DNA of 64,000 nt from CAUPWF01 sp963515125 (lineage in GTDB: Bacteria > Bacillota > Clostridia > Lachnospirales > Lachnospiraceae): the NCBI GenBank assembly GCA_052116865.1, contig JBQKKG010000008.1, positions 1 through 64,000 on the forward strand, written 5' to 3'. The notes under the pieces were generated by a model. It was not told the origin of the DNA and searched no databases. It saw only the letters and a program-made list of their open reading frames with translations. Within the stretch, counting starts at the first letter, position 1; the number at the start of each line of letters is the position of its first letter. Shown piece by piece: positions 23,761 through 32,796 of the stretch. The position numbers were made by a program, and so were the translations under genes.

Positions 23761-26064
23761 ATGGGAATTGGAACAAGTCTTCTTCGTGTAGATGCCATGG
23801 AAAAAGTGGCTGGGAGAGCAATGTATGTGGGAGATTTAGAACCGCAGGATGCATTGGTTACGAAAATTGTACGTAGTACGATTGCGAATGGTGTTGTGAA
23901 AAGCTTTGATCTTACCAAAGCTTTGAATGTAAAGGGTGTCGTCAAGATTGTGACGTGCTTTGATGTTCCGAAACATCAATTTCCTACGCCAGGCCATCCA
24001 TGGTCAACGCAGGTAAATCACCAAGATATTGCAGACCGTAGGTTACTAAATACTAGAGTACGGATGTATGGAGATGATATTGCTGCAGTTGTTGCAGAGG
24101 ATGAGATTGCAGCAAAAAGAGCAGTAAAGCTGATTGGTGTTGAATATGAAGAATATGAGCCCGTCTTAGATGTTATGGAGGCGATGAAAACATCGAAGAT
24201 TCCAATTCATGAGGAATTTCCCAATAATATTCTAGGGCATTCATCTTTTACCCTAGGCGATCATTCCTATCAGGAGATAATAAAAGAAGAAGAATTGTTC
24301 TTGCTTTCAAAGCAATATGATACGCAGGCAGTACAACATTGTCATTTAGAAGTACCACATTCCTTCGCATATATGGAGCATGGTAGGATTACAGTAGTCT
24401 CATCTACTCAGATTCCTCATATTGTAAGAAGAGTGGTAGGCCAGGCGCTGGGGATTCCTTGGGGAAATATTAGAGTGATAAAGCCTTACATCGGTGGCGG
24501 ATTTGGAAATAAACAAGATGTTCTGTATGAGCCATTGAATGCTTATTTGACAAAAGAGTTGGGTGGAAGATGTGTTAAGATTGAATTGACAAGAGAGGAA
24601 ACTATGGCTTGTACTAGGTGCCGTCATGCCATGCATTATGAAATTCAAGCGGCCATACGTAAGGATGGAACGTTGGTAGGGCGAACCTATAAAGGATACG
24701 CTAATCAGGGGGCATACGCGTCTCATGGACACGCAATTGCAGCAAATAGTGCAAATATATTTAAGCAGATGTATCGGGATGAGCGGGTGCTGGAATCAGA
24801 AAGTTTTACCATTTATACCAATCGAACAACGGCAGGTGCTATGCGAGGGTATGGAATACCGCAGGGTGATTTTGTAATGGAATGTATGATGGATGATTTA
24901 GCAAAAGGGATTGGCATGGATCCGCTAGAATTAAGGTTAATGAACTGTATACAACCAGGATATACGGATCCCCATACGAAGATTCAATATCGAGGCGATG
25001 GATTACGATGCTGCATAGAAAAAGGGCGAGAATTAATCGGATGGGATAAAAAGAGAATGGCCTATCAGAATCAAACGGGTAATAAAAGAAAAGGTATTGG
25101 GATGGCTATTTTTAATTACAAGACTGGTGTTTATCCTATTTCACTTGAGACGTCATCTTGCAGGATGGTTTTCAATCAGGATGGATCCATCCAATTGCAA
25201 ATGGGAGCTACCGAGATTGGGCAAGGAGCAGATACTGTATTTACCCAAATGGCAGCCGAGACGCTTGGTATTACAGAAGACTATATACATATTATTTCTA
25301 CTCAAGATACAGATATTACGCCTTTTGATACAGGGGCCTACGCTTCCAGACAATGTTATGTTGGCGGAAGGGCTGTGAAAAAGACGGGGGAGATATTAAA
25401 AGAAAAAATACTCCGGTATGCCTCTAAGATGCTAGAAACACCATGGGAACATCTTGATATACGGAACAACGAAATTGTATCTAAAGATAGTATGGAAACA
25501 GTACTATCACTGGAACAAGTCGGGATGGAAGCTATGTATAGTCTAGAATGCTGTGAGCATATTACTGCAGAATCTACAAGTCAATGTAAGGAGAATACAT
25601 TTGCAACTGGAGTTACGTTTGCAGAGGTAGAAGTGGATATTCCTTTTGGAAAGGTGGAAATTTTAGAAATTGTAAATTTACATGATAGTGGAAAAATTAT
25701 GAATCCTCAACTTGCAGCGGCGCAGGTACACGGAGGAATGAGCATGGGAATTGGCTTTGCATTAGGTGAGGAGTTATTATACGATTCCAAAGGGGTTCCA
25801 CTTAATGATAACTTATTAGATTATAAGTTACCAACAGCAATGGATATGCCAGAGTTACAGGTTTCATTTGTAGAAGTAGAGGATGAAACAGGACCATATG
25901 GGAATAAGGCACTGGGAGAACCTCCGGCTATTTCACAGGCACCTGCAATTCGGAATGCAGTGCTTCATGCGACAGGAGTTGCAATTGATTCTTTGCCGTT
26001 AAATCCCGAAAAATTAGTACTAAAATTCATAGAGTGCGGACTTATAGAGCGAAAGGAGGGCTAG
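23761..26064 (+). CDS. xdhA: Xanthine dehydrogenase molybdopterin subunit, system 1
   Basis: 767 residues. Molybdopterin-binding motifs GGGFGNKQD, MRGYGIPQ (Arg in the substrate pocket), EIGQGADTVF, and the catalytic Glu in ALGEPPAISQAP. Together with the next two genes it forms the three-subunit form (Mo, FAD, Fe-S) of a xanthine-dehydrogenase-like hydroxylase, cytosolic, passing electrons from purine hydroxylation to NAD or another carrier. AAGGAGGGAAATCG precedes the ATG. The substrate may be xanthine, hypoxanthine or another purine. Confidence 0.88.
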   Translation: MGIGTSLLRVDAMEKVAGRAMYVGDLEPQDALVTKIVRSTIANGVVKSFDLTKALNVKGVVKIVTCFDVPKHQFPTPGHPWSTQVNHQDIADRRLLNTRVRMYGDDIAAVVAEDEIAAKRAVKLIGVEYEEYEPVLDVMEAMKTSKIPIHEEFPNNILGHSSFTLGDHSYQEIIKEEELFLLSKQYDTQAVQHCHLEVPHSFAYMEHGRITVVSSTQIPHIVRRVVGQALGIPWGNIRVIKPYIGGGFGNKQDVLYEPLNAYLTKELGGRCVKIELTREETMACTRCRHAMHYEIQAAIRKDGTLVGRTYKGYANQGAYASHGHAIAANSANIFKQMYRDERVLESESFTIYTNRTTAGAMRGYGIPQGDFVMECMMDDLAKGIGMDPLELRLMNCIQPGYTDPHTKIQYRGDGLRCCIEKGRELIGWDKKRMAYQNQTGNKRKGIGMAIFNYKTGVYPISLETSSCRMVFNQDGSIQLQMGATEIGQGADTVFTQMAAETLGITEDYIHIISTQDTDITPFDTGAYASRQCYVGGRAVKKTGEILKEKILRYASKMLETPWEHLDIRNNEIVSKDSMETVLSLEQVGMEAMYSLECCEHITAESTSQCKENTFATGVTFAEVEVDIPFGKVEILEIVNLHDSGKIMNPQLAAAQVHGGMSMGIGFALGEELLYDSKGVPLNDNLLDYKLPTAMDMPELQVSFVEVEDETGPYGNKALGEPPAISQAPAIRNAVLHATGVAIDSLPLNPEKLVLKFIECGLIERKEG

Positions 26065-26066
26065 AG

Positions 26067-26954
26067 ATGTATGATATAGAACATCTTTATATGGCAAAAA
26101 GTATTGAAGATACCATTCATGCGTTGCAAAGAGATAGAAGTGCAGTCATCATTTCTGGTGGAACGGATGTGCTTATTAAGATACGGGAAGGAAAAATGGA
26201 TGGATGTAATCTCATTAATATTAGCCATATTGAGGAGTTAAAAGGAATTGAGGTGGACGAGGAAGAGGCCATCATTATTAAAGCGGGAACGGTATTTTCA
26301 CAGATTACGGATCATCCAATTATACAAAAAAATTTGTTAGTATTGGGAGAAGCAGTGGATCAGGTAGGAGGCCCTCAGATACGTAATATGGGAACGATTG
26401 GAGGAAATGTTTGCAATGGAGTGACGAGTGCAGACAGTGGTGCAACCTTATATGCACTAAATGCAGTTTTTATATTAGAGGGACCAAATGGTGTGCGAGA
26501 AGTTGGGATTGATCAATGGTATAAGGGACCGGGGAAAACCATAAGAGCGCATGAGGAAGTTCTAATAGCAATTAAAATTGCTAAGAAAGATTACGAGAAC
26601 TTTTTTGGTTGTTATATCAAGTACGGGAAGAGAAAGGCTATGGAAATAGCAACACTTGGATGTGCAGTAATTGTAAGGCTATCGGAGGACAAAAGACAAA
26701 TTGAAAACATTAGAATTGGATATGGGGTAGCAGGTCCGAACCCTATGCGCTGCTATCATACAGAACAATTGATAACTGGGATGAGTGTAGGTGATGAAAC
26801 GGTCCAAATACTTGGAAAAGAGGTGTTAAAGGAAGTCACACCACGTTCTAGTTGGCGTGCATCGAAAGAATTTCGAATCCAATTAGTAGAAGAAATGGGA
26901 AAACGTGCATTTATGGAAGCCATAAGAAGGGCGGGAGGTACAAACGGTGCTTAA
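26067..26954 (+). CDS. xdhB: Xanthine dehydrogenase FAD-binding subunit, system 1
   Basis: About 295 residues of the CODH-medium-chain/FAD-binding type. FAD motifs ISGGTDVLIKIREG and QIRNMGTIGGNVCNG are clear. It relays electrons from the Fe-S clusters to NAD. Start 26067 follows AAAGGAGGG, 2 nt after the xdhA stop. It overlaps the Fe-S subunit gene by 8 nt, indicating strict co-expression. Confidence 0.88.
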   Translation: MYDIEHLYMAKSIEDTIHALQRDRSAVIISGGTDVLIKIREGKMDGCNLINISHIEELKGIEVDEEEAIIIKAGTVFSQITDHPIIQKNLLVLGEAVDQVGGPQIRNMGTIGGNVCNGVTSADSGATLYALNAVFILEGPNGVREVGIDQWYKGPGKTIRAHEEVLIAIKIAKKDYENFFGCYIKYGKRKAMEIATLGCAVIVRLSEDKRQIENIRIGYGVAGPNPMRCYHTEQLITGMSVGDETVQILGKEVLKEVTPRSSWRASKEFRIQLVEEMGKRAFMEAIRRAGGTNGA

Positions 26955-27411
26955 AGTAATTCAATTTGTGGTGAATGGAAAAGAAGTCGAAGTGGCGATC
27001 GATGAAAGAGAATCATTGTTAGAAGTATTACATAATCGACTGCACCTTACCAGTGTAAAAAAAGGATGTGAAGTAGGAGAGTGCGGTGCTTGTACAGTAT
27101 TAGTAGATGGAAAGGCAATTGATTCCTGTATTTTTTTAGCTGTTTGTGCAGAAGGGAAACATATCCTAACAGTAGAAGGCTTGCGTGAAGAAAATGGCGA
27201 ATTGAGTGAGATTCAACAGGTGTTTATCGAGGAGGCAGCAGTTCAATGTGGTTTTTGTACACCGGGTCTTATTATGTCGGCGGTTGAAATTGTCGGGACA
27301 GGTAAAAGTTATAACAGAATGGAATTACGAAAGTTAATTTCAGGGCATTTATGTCGGTGTACAGGATACGAAAATATCCTAAACGCAGTAGAACGGATTG
27401 TAAATAGTTAA
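26947..27411 (+). CDS. xdhC: Xanthine dehydrogenase [2Fe-2S] subunit, system 1
   Basis: 154 residues. First cluster CEVGECGACTVLVDG, second cluster CGFCTPGL and CRCTGYENI. GTG start 26947 with GGGAGGT upstream. It carries electrons between the Mo and FAD subunits encoded just before. The name follows E. coli usage for the Fe-S subunit and must not be confused with the XdhC/CoxI maturation factor at 51239. The stop codon touches a palindromic repeat at 27411. Confidence 0.9.
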   Translation: MLKVIQFVVNGKEVEVAIDERESLLEVLHNRLHLTSVKKGCEVGECGACTVLVDGKAIDSCIFLAVCAEGKHILTVEGLREENGELSEIQQVFIEEAAVQCGFCTPGLIMSAVEIVGTGKSYNRMELRKLISGHLCRCTGYENILNAVERIVNS

Positions 27412-27470
27412 GATGGGGACGGGGGCAATGCACATTGCCCCCGTCCCCATCTTACAATTGCCCTGTCCCT
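27411..27470. repeat. 60-bp palindromic REP-like element, copy 1
   Basis: 20-bp arms (27411-27430 and 27433-27452) around a 2-nt centre, built on GATGGGGACGGGGGCAATG, plus a tail ACAATTGCCCTGTCCCT that repeats the inner motif in degenerate form. Further copies are at 32612 and 60984. It sits between the xdhC stop and the converging ridA stop, where the GC-rich stem would also act as a transcription barrier. Confidence 0.9.
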
Positions 27471-27852
27471 AATTGTGGTGTAGGGATACGATTAGTTCTA
27501 CTTCACATAATACGCTTTTAGGAAGTTGTTTTACAGCTACGCAAGAACGAGCTGGATTGCCAGTAAAATATTTGGCGTATATTTCATTGAATTTTGCAAA
27601 ATCACCCATATCAGATAGGAAGCAGGTTGTTTTAATCACATTGGTAAAGTCTGTATTCTGGTCTTCTAACAGTGCTGCAATATTTTTCATTACACGTTCA
27701 GCTTGTTCTTCGATGGTGGTACCAACGACTTCACCAGACTCAGGATCTAGAGGAATCTGTCCGGATGTAAACATAATATCATTCACAATCATAGCCTGTG
27801 AATATGGTCCAATTGCTGCAGGTGCATTTTTTGTATTTACTACTTTTAACAT
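27469..27852 (-). CDS. ridA: RidA family enamine/imine deaminase
   Basis: 127 residues, full length. N-terminus MLKVVNTKNAPAAIGPYSQA, then FTSGQIPLDPESG, and the catalytic Arg in PARSCVAVKQLP with CEVELI near the end. RidA hydrolyses 2-aminoacrylate to pyruvate and ammonia. This is the reactive intermediate released by DpaL, whose gene is 43 nt upstream in the same leftward transcript, so the pairing is functional. Its stop codon lies in the tail of a REP-like repeat. Confidence 0.93.
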   Translation of the reverse strand: MLKVVNTKNAPAAIGPYSQAMIVNDIMFTSGQIPLDPESGEVVGTTIEEQAERVMKNIAALLEDQNTDFTNVIKTTCFLSDMGDFAKFNEIYAKYFTGNPARSCVAVKQLPKSVLCEVELIVSLHHN

Positions 27853-27895
27853 GGGGTTCTCCTTTATAAATGATTGTTTTGAGTTTTATTTAATT

Positions 27896-29104
27896 CTAAA
27901 GTGAGCTTTCGCCATCCCAAACGATCGACTGGTATCGACCTGGATCTGTATCACCTTCTGTTGAGAAGAGAAGAACTTTTGAGTTAGCATCTAGCTGTAA
28001 CTGTTCACGTAATGCTTTGTAATGATTATTTGCCATGAGGTTATACAAAAGCCCCATGGTTACGGCTCCAGATTCACCAGCTGTAACAGGTGTATCTCCC
28101 TTGAGAGGTGCTGCCAGTATACGCATGCCTTTTGCTGTAACCCAGTCTGGGCAAGAGACAAACGTATGTACATGATTTCGTAGAATGTCCCAGGATATGG
28201 TACTTGGTTCTCCGCATGCAAGGCCATTCATAAGAGTTAGCATGTCACCGCCAACTGTACGAATTTCTCCGTCTCCAGCCATAGCACCTTTATAAAGACA
28301 AGCAGCAACATCTGCTTCAACGACTACAACAATAGGTTCATTTCCAGCATAACGGTTTGCAAAATAGCCTTGTACAGCACCTGCTAAGGAGCCAACACCA
28401 GCCTGAATAAAGATATGAGTTGGACGATCACAACCATAAGTCTCCAATTGTTCGTCAGCTTCATAAGCCATTGTTCCATAACCTTGCATAATCCAAGTTG
28501 GAATTTCTTCATAGCCTTCCCAGGCCGTATCTTGAACAATTACTCCATTTTCTGTTGCATTAGCCTCGGCAGAAGCTTTTCGTACGCAATCATCATAATT
28601 CAAATCTTCAATAGTTGCTGTGGCATGTTCTTTTAAAATATGGTCTAGACGGGTCTGTGTGGTACCAATTGGCATATAAATGACGCACTTTTGGTTTAAT
28701 TTATTAGCAGCCCAGGCAACACCACGGCCGTGGTTACCGTCAGTTGCAGTAAAAAAGGTTGCTTGGCCAAATTCTTCACGTAATTTATCCGAAGTTAGCA
28801 CCGAATAAGGTAATTCAGAGACATCTTTTCCTAACTTTCCAGCAATGTATTTTGCCATTGCATAAGATCCACCTAATACCTTAAATGCATTTAAACCAAA
28901 ACGGTAAGATTCGTCCTTTACAAAGATATTTTTAAGCCCAAGATGCGCAGCCATCTGATCCAACTTGACAAGGGGGGTCTTACTGTATTGTGGAAAACTT
29001 TCGTGAAAAGCGCGAACTTTTTTTGATTCTTCTGGTGATAATAAGTGCAAGTTTTTATCATCAGTTTTTGGAAGGGTATTTTCTACCCATTGAATTTGAT
29101 TCAT
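27896..29104 (-). CDS. dpaL: Diaminopropionate ammonia-lyase, copy 2
   Basis: 402 residues, with the same PLP lysine context (LNAFKVLGGSYA) and GVGSLAG motif as copy 1 at 11551. Most substitutions are conservative and clustered in the first 60 and in the 340-390 region. Synonymous divergence is clear, so the duplication is not very recent or one copy was acquired. It is co-transcribed with ridA. Its leader starts with a promoter and an attenuator-like hairpin (29147-29240), unlike copy 1, so the two copies are probably expressed under different conditions. Confidence 0.94.
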   Translation of the reverse strand: MNQIQWVENTLPKTDDKNLHLLSPEESKKVRAFHESFPQYSKTPLVKLDQMAAHLGLKNIFVKDESYRFGLNAFKVLGGSYAMAKYIAGKLGKDVSELPYSVLTSDKLREEFGQATFFTATDGNHGRGVAWAANKLNQKCVIYMPIGTTQTRLDHILKEHATATIEDLNYDDCVRKASAEANATENGVIVQDTAWEGYEEIPTWIMQGYGTMAYEADEQLETYGCDRPTHIFIQAGVGSLAGAVQGYFANRYAGNEPIVVVVEADVAACLYKGAMAGDGEIRTVGGDMLTLMNGLACGEPSTISWDILRNHVHTFVSCPDWVTAKGMRILAAPLKGDTPVTAGESGAVTMGLLYNLMANNHYKALREQLQLDANSKVLLFSTEGDTDPGRYQSIVWDGESSL

Positions 29105-29146
29105 TTCAATTCTCCTTTCAGCTGTTACAATTTACCAAATATTCTC

Positions 29147-29240
29147 AAAAAAAATACAAGGGTTATCGGCCTTTAGAAAAAGGTCGACAAACTCTTGTAT
29201 GATTAATTTTAAAATTACACCATAAAAAATGATTTGTCAA
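29147..29240 (-). promoter_or_regulatory. Promoter plus attenuator hairpin, element A (dpaL2-ridA)
   Basis: On the minus strand: TTGACA (29240-29235), 17-nt spacer, TAATTT (29217-29212). The hairpin follows, with outer stem ATACAAG/CTTGTAT (29200-29194, 29160-29154) and inner CGACCTTT/AAAGGCCG, then a T-run (29153-29147). It has the GAGTTTG-N-C core shared with six other leaders in this window. It should terminate the dpaL2 transcript unless relieved. Confidence 0.7.
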
Positions 29241-29339
29241 TATGTATTTATAAAACAATGGTGATTGACAAACATGTAAATAAAAATAAAGAAAAAAAGA
29301 AAAAAATATAATAATTAAACAAAAAACATTGATAAACTA

Positions 29340-29437
29340 TTGACATATAGAAAAAAGTGATATATATTCGTTGTTATATTGAATGAAGAGTATAAGAGTT
29401 TGACAACCTTTCGCAAAGGTTGCTAAGCTCTTATTTT
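29340..29437 (+). promoter_or_regulatory. Promoter plus attenuator hairpin, element B (permease 2)
   Basis: TTGACA (29340-29345), 17-nt spacer, TATATT (29363-29368). About 20 nt past the expected start lies the hairpin 29394-29432: AAGAG with CTCTT outside, CAACCTTT with AAAGGTTG inside, and a 3-nt loop CGC. ATTTT follows. The rest of the 29105-29816 gap holds this promoter, element A and a long structured leader. Confidence 0.75.
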
Positions 29438-29654
29438 ATCGCTAATCAACGAGTTATGGATTAATTGTTCTTCATGAAAGAATTGATTAATAGAAAACCA
29501 ATAATAATTGTCAGAGGGCATACTATATTGTATTTTATGTTATGTTAGGACACATTTAAGGAGTCTGGCAATGTTAAAAAAATAAGTTTTTTCTCTAACT
29601 TTAATTTATTTTTTATGCCTGTATGTTGGAAGAAGCAATCTTTGGGTTGTTCAG

Positions 29655-29792
29655 GTACGTATTATGGTACTATGCAAAAGTATGCAGTTTGGTCATTATG
29701 GGAGAACGCATACCAAACCACAGTATTTCGCGCGGATAATACGTGTAGCTACGAAGTTAGGGCACGGGGAAGGGAAGAAGCCCCCCTTTTCC
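29655..29792 (+). promoter_or_regulatory. Structured leader of the second NCS2 permease
   Basis: A 9-bp perfect closing stem ACGTATTAT (29657-29665) with ATAATACGT (29736-29744) encloses TACT/AGTA (29668-29671, 29722-29725) and GTTTGGT/ACCAAAC (29687-29693, 29712-29718). An alternative pairing GTATGC/GCATAC overlaps the last stem. Downstream, GGGGAAGGG and CCCCCCTTTT (29766-29790) could form a weak terminator or sequester the region before GGGAGG. It looks like a riboswitch-type leader but I do not recognise the class. Confidence 0.45.
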
Positions 29793-29816
29793 ATTCTCTT
29801 TGGGAGGAAAAATCAT

Positions 29817-31199
29817 ATGAAAGAAAATGATCCAAAAAACACTTCGATTTACGAACTTAATGGGAGACCGCCGCTACGTCAAGCTTTTCCATTAGGGTTA
29901 CAACAGCTGTTAGCAATGTTTGTTGGAAATATTGTGCCAATGCTGTTAGTATCTGCAAGTGCAGGATTACCTGCTAATCAAGCCACATTGTTGTTACAGT
30001 GCTCTATTTTAGGGGCAGGAGTTGCAACACTAATTCAAGCATTTCCAATAAAATTAGGTAAACTACAAATTGGATCAGGATTGCCAGTTATGATGGGACT
30101 TACTTATACATTTTTACCCATCTGTATTTCTGTTTCCGTACAATATGGTCTTGCTGTATTATTTGGAGCCCAATTAATTGGTGCACTTTTTTCTATTTTT
30201 ATTGGATTAGCATTACCTAAAATTAGAAAATACTTTCCACCGATTGTTACAGGAACGATTATTGTGTCCATAGGGGTATCATGCTTTCCGATTGCAGCAT
30301 ATAACTTTGCAGGAGGACAAGGGTCGCCAGATCTTGGAGCACTTCATAACTGGGTGATAGGAGCTATTGTAATTATTGTAATTTTAGCTTGTTCAGGATT
30401 TGGCAAGGGCTTAGTTAACGCAGCTGCGATTTTAATTGGAATGATTGCTGGCTATGCGGTAGCAGTTATATGGGGGATTGTTGATTTCTCAGCTGTTACG
30501 GAAGCAAGTTGGTTTGCTTTCCCTAGACCATTGGCCTTTGGAATTGAATTTAAATGGAATTTTGTTCTTGTATTCGTTTTGTTATTTTTTATTAATTCAG
30601 TGGAAATGACAGGAGATTTTACAGTATCAGCTACAGGGGGGCTGGGACGTCAACCAAAAGATAAAGAGCTGACAGGTGGAATTATTGGAAATAGTATTGC
30701 TTGCGTTTTTTCTTCATTTTTTAATTGTTTTGCAACTGGTACTTACAGTCAATGTTCTGGTATTGTTGCACTGACAAAAGTATGTAGTAGATACGTTATG
30801 GGATGCGGGGCAGTCACACTAGTAGTTGCAGCATTTTGTCCTAAATTATCCGGCTTACTATCTACCATACCAAGTTGTGTAATTGGAGGAGCAACCATTG
30901 TTGTATTTTCCATGATTGCGCTTTCTGGTATGAGTCTTGTGGCGCAAAGCAGATTTACAAGTCGTAGTATGCTAATTTGTGGGACGTCATTAGCACTTGG
31001 ACTAGGGGTATCTTTTGCAAAAGATATTTTGGCAGGTACAGGAGAGTATATTCAGATGTTTTTTGGCGAATCTAGCATTATTTTGGTCGCTGGTACTGCA
31101 TTACTGTTAAATATTGTACTTCCAAAAGATGCGGTAGATCAAGAAGTAGAACAAGAAATGTTAGATGCCATCCGAAATACTGCGGATGAAAATTGTTAG
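29817..31199 (+). CDS. NCS2-family purine permease, copy 2
   Basis: 460 residues. N-terminus LGLQQLLAMFVGNIVP, TM8 segment INSVEMTGDFTVSATGG (with the canonical Glu) and TM10 SQCSGIVALTKV, where the usual QN is QC. Start 29817 follows TTTGGGAGG; the 51 upstream in-frame codons lie in the structured leader and are not coding. It is followed after 14 nt by an aminohydrolase gene, so the two form a transport-and-deaminate pair, probably for a purine not handled by copy 1. Confidence 0.86.
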   Translation: MKENDPKNTSIYELNGRPPLRQAFPLGLQQLLAMFVGNIVPMLLVSASAGLPANQATLLLQCSILGAGVATLIQAFPIKLGKLQIGSGLPVMMGLTYTFLPICISVSVQYGLAVLFGAQLIGALFSIFIGLALPKIRKYFPPIVTGTIIVSIGVSCFPIAAYNFAGGQGSPDLGALHNWVIGAIVIIVILACSGFGKGLVNAAAILIGMIAGYAVAVIWGIVDFSAVTEASWFAFPRPLAFGIEFKWNFVLVFVLLFFINSVEMTGDFTVSATGGLGRQPKDKELTGGIIGNSIACVFSSFFNCFATGTYSQCSGIVALTKVCSRYVMGCGAVTLVVAAFCPKLSGLLSTIPSCVIGGATIVVFSMIALSGMSLVAQSRFTSRSMLICGTSLALGLGVSFAKDILAGTGEYIQMFFGESSIILVAGTALLLNIVLPKDAVDQEVEQEMLDAIRNTADENC

Positions 31200-31213
31200 A
31201 TGAGGAGGAACGT

Positions 31214-32608
31214 ATGATAGACCATTTATTAATCAATGCAATTATTGTAACTGTAAATAAAGAACGAGAAATTTTGTATCATGGAGCATTAGCAATTGAA
31301 GGAAACAACATTGCAGATATTGGGGAAAGCGAAGCCCTTGTTAAAAAATATCCAGATGCCAAAAAGATAACTGATTTAAATGGAAAAATTATTTTTCCGG
31401 GATTTATTAATACACACAATCACCTATTCCAAACATTGCTAAAGGGTCTTGGTGATGACATGGTATTGAAAGATTGGCTCGCTACCATGACATTTCCAGC
31501 GGCTACCAACTTGACCCAGGATGACTGTTATCAAGCAGCTATGCTAGGATGTATGGAAGGGATACATAGTGGGATTACTACAATGCTGGATTATATGTAT
31601 CCACACAATTGTGAGATGTTAAGTGATGGAATTGTGAAGGCATTTAAAGAATTAGGTATTCGTGGAATTTTGGGTAGAGGTTGTATGGATACAGGAGAGC
31701 AATTCGGAGTGCATCCTGGAATCATGCAGCAAAAGGAACAGGTAGAAGCGGATTTGCGCCGTCTTTTTGAAACATATCATAATGCAGAAAATGGTAGAAT
31801 AAAGGTGTGGGTTGCACCCGCAGCAATGTGGTCAAATACAAGGGAAATGTTGGAAATGTTGTGGAAGGTTACAAACGAGTATAATGCTGGATTTACCGTA
31901 CATATTTCCGAAACACCTTTTGACCGAGAAGCAGCAAAGGAACTGCATGGAAAAGTGGATGCAGAGTTACTTGAAGAGTTGGGAATTGTAGGACCCAATG
32001 TATTAATGGTGCACTGTTGCTATCTTACAGAAAAAGATATGGAAATGGCGAAGAAGTATGATATGAAAATTTCACATAATGTGTGCTCTAATATGTATCT
32101 TTCTTCTGGTGTAGCACCAGTACCAGAACTATTAGCAAAAGGAATTACTTGTAGTCTCGGAGTAGACGGAGCAGCAAGTAATAATGCACAAGATATGGTA
32201 GAACTTATGAAATTTACGGCCTTACAGCACAAGGTACATACCAAAAATCCGCTCGCCATGTCAGCAGAGAAGGTATTGGAAATGGCAACCATAGATGGAG
32301 CGAGGGCAATTGGAATGGAAGATGAAATTGGCTCCTTAGAAATAGGGAAAAAAGCGGACTTGGTCATCTTTGATCCTATGGAATCGCCAAAAGCAATTCC
32401 AATGCATAATCCAGTATCAACACTTGTGTATTCATCATCACTTAAAAATATTACAGGAGTCATTGTAGATGGAAATACAATTATGGAGCATGGAGTGATC
32501 TTAACAGTTCCAGACGAACGAGCAGTATATACATCTGCACAACAATGTGCAGAAGATTTATGCAAACGAGGAAACATCACCAATCGGCGAGAAGGACATC
32601 GCTGGTAA
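31214..32608 (+). CDS. Amidohydrolase-family purine or pterin-like aminohydrolase
   Basis: 464 residues, SsnA/TrzN/8-oxoguanine-deaminase type. Zn and catalytic motifs NTHNHLFQTLLKGL, HISETPFD, MVHCCYLTEKD and GVDGAASNN are all present. The GAGGAGGAACGT site supports ATG 31214. Candidate substrates include 8-oxoguanine, isoguanine or another aminopurine. Guanine itself is less likely because a clear guanine deaminase is encoded at 22427. It is co-transcribed with permease 2; a REP-like palindrome follows 3 nt after the stop. Confidence 0.8.
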   Translation: MIDHLLINAIIVTVNKEREILYHGALAIEGNNIADIGESEALVKKYPDAKKITDLNGKIIFPGFINTHNHLFQTLLKGLGDDMVLKDWLATMTFPAATNLTQDDCYQAAMLGCMEGIHSGITTMLDYMYPHNCEMLSDGIVKAFKELGIRGILGRGCMDTGEQFGVHPGIMQQKEQVEADLRRLFETYHNAENGRIKVWVAPAAMWSNTREMLEMLWKVTNEYNAGFTVHISETPFDREAAKELHGKVDAELLEELGIVGPNVLMVHCCYLTEKDMEMAKKYDMKISHNVCSNMYLSSGVAPVPELLAKGITCSLGVDGAASNNAQDMVELMKFTALQHKVHTKNPLAMSAEKVLEMATIDGARAIGMEDEIGSLEIGKKADLVIFDPMESPKAIPMHNPVSTLVYSSSLKNITGVIVDGNTIMEHGVILTVPDERAVYTSAQQCAEDLCKRGNITNRREGHRW

Positions 32609-32611
32609 AAG

Positions 32612-32671
32612 AGATGGGGACGGGGGCAATGCACATTGCCCCCGTCCCCATCTAACAATTGCCCTGTCCCT
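32612..32671. repeat. 60-bp palindromic REP-like element, copy 2
   Basis: Arms 32612-32631 and 32634-32653 around CA, with tail AACAATTGCCCTGTCCCT to 32671. The arms are identical in sequence to copy 1. It lies directly after the aminohydrolase stop and directly before the TTGACA of the next promoter (32673), so it both ends one unit and abuts another. Confidence 0.9.
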
Positions 32672-32672
32672 A

Positions 32673-32766
32673 TTGACAAATTAGAGGGTTAATTATAAAG
32701 TAAAAGTAATGGTTAGGGTTTGACGAACTTTTCGAAAGGTCGCACAAGCCCTTTTAGTTTTTTTTT
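32673..32766 (+). promoter_or_regulatory. Promoter plus attenuator hairpin, element C (yqeB)
   Basis: TTGACA (32673-32678) with TATAAA at 32694-32699 (15-nt spacer, short). The hairpin 32715-32752 has AGGG/CCCT outside and CGAACTTT/AAAGGTCG inside, with loop TCG, and is followed by a T-rich run to 32766. The outer AGGG/CCCT replaces AAGAG/CTCTT of other copies, a compensated change. The yqeB ATG is 30 nt further on. Confidence 0.7.
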
Positions 32767-32796
32767 ATAAATAATACTGAGAAATGGGATGAAAAG

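Noticed and set aside
29664..29816. Coding extension of permease 2
   Set aside because: The 51 codons lack permease similarity and overlap the structured leader; GGGAGG supports the start at 29817.
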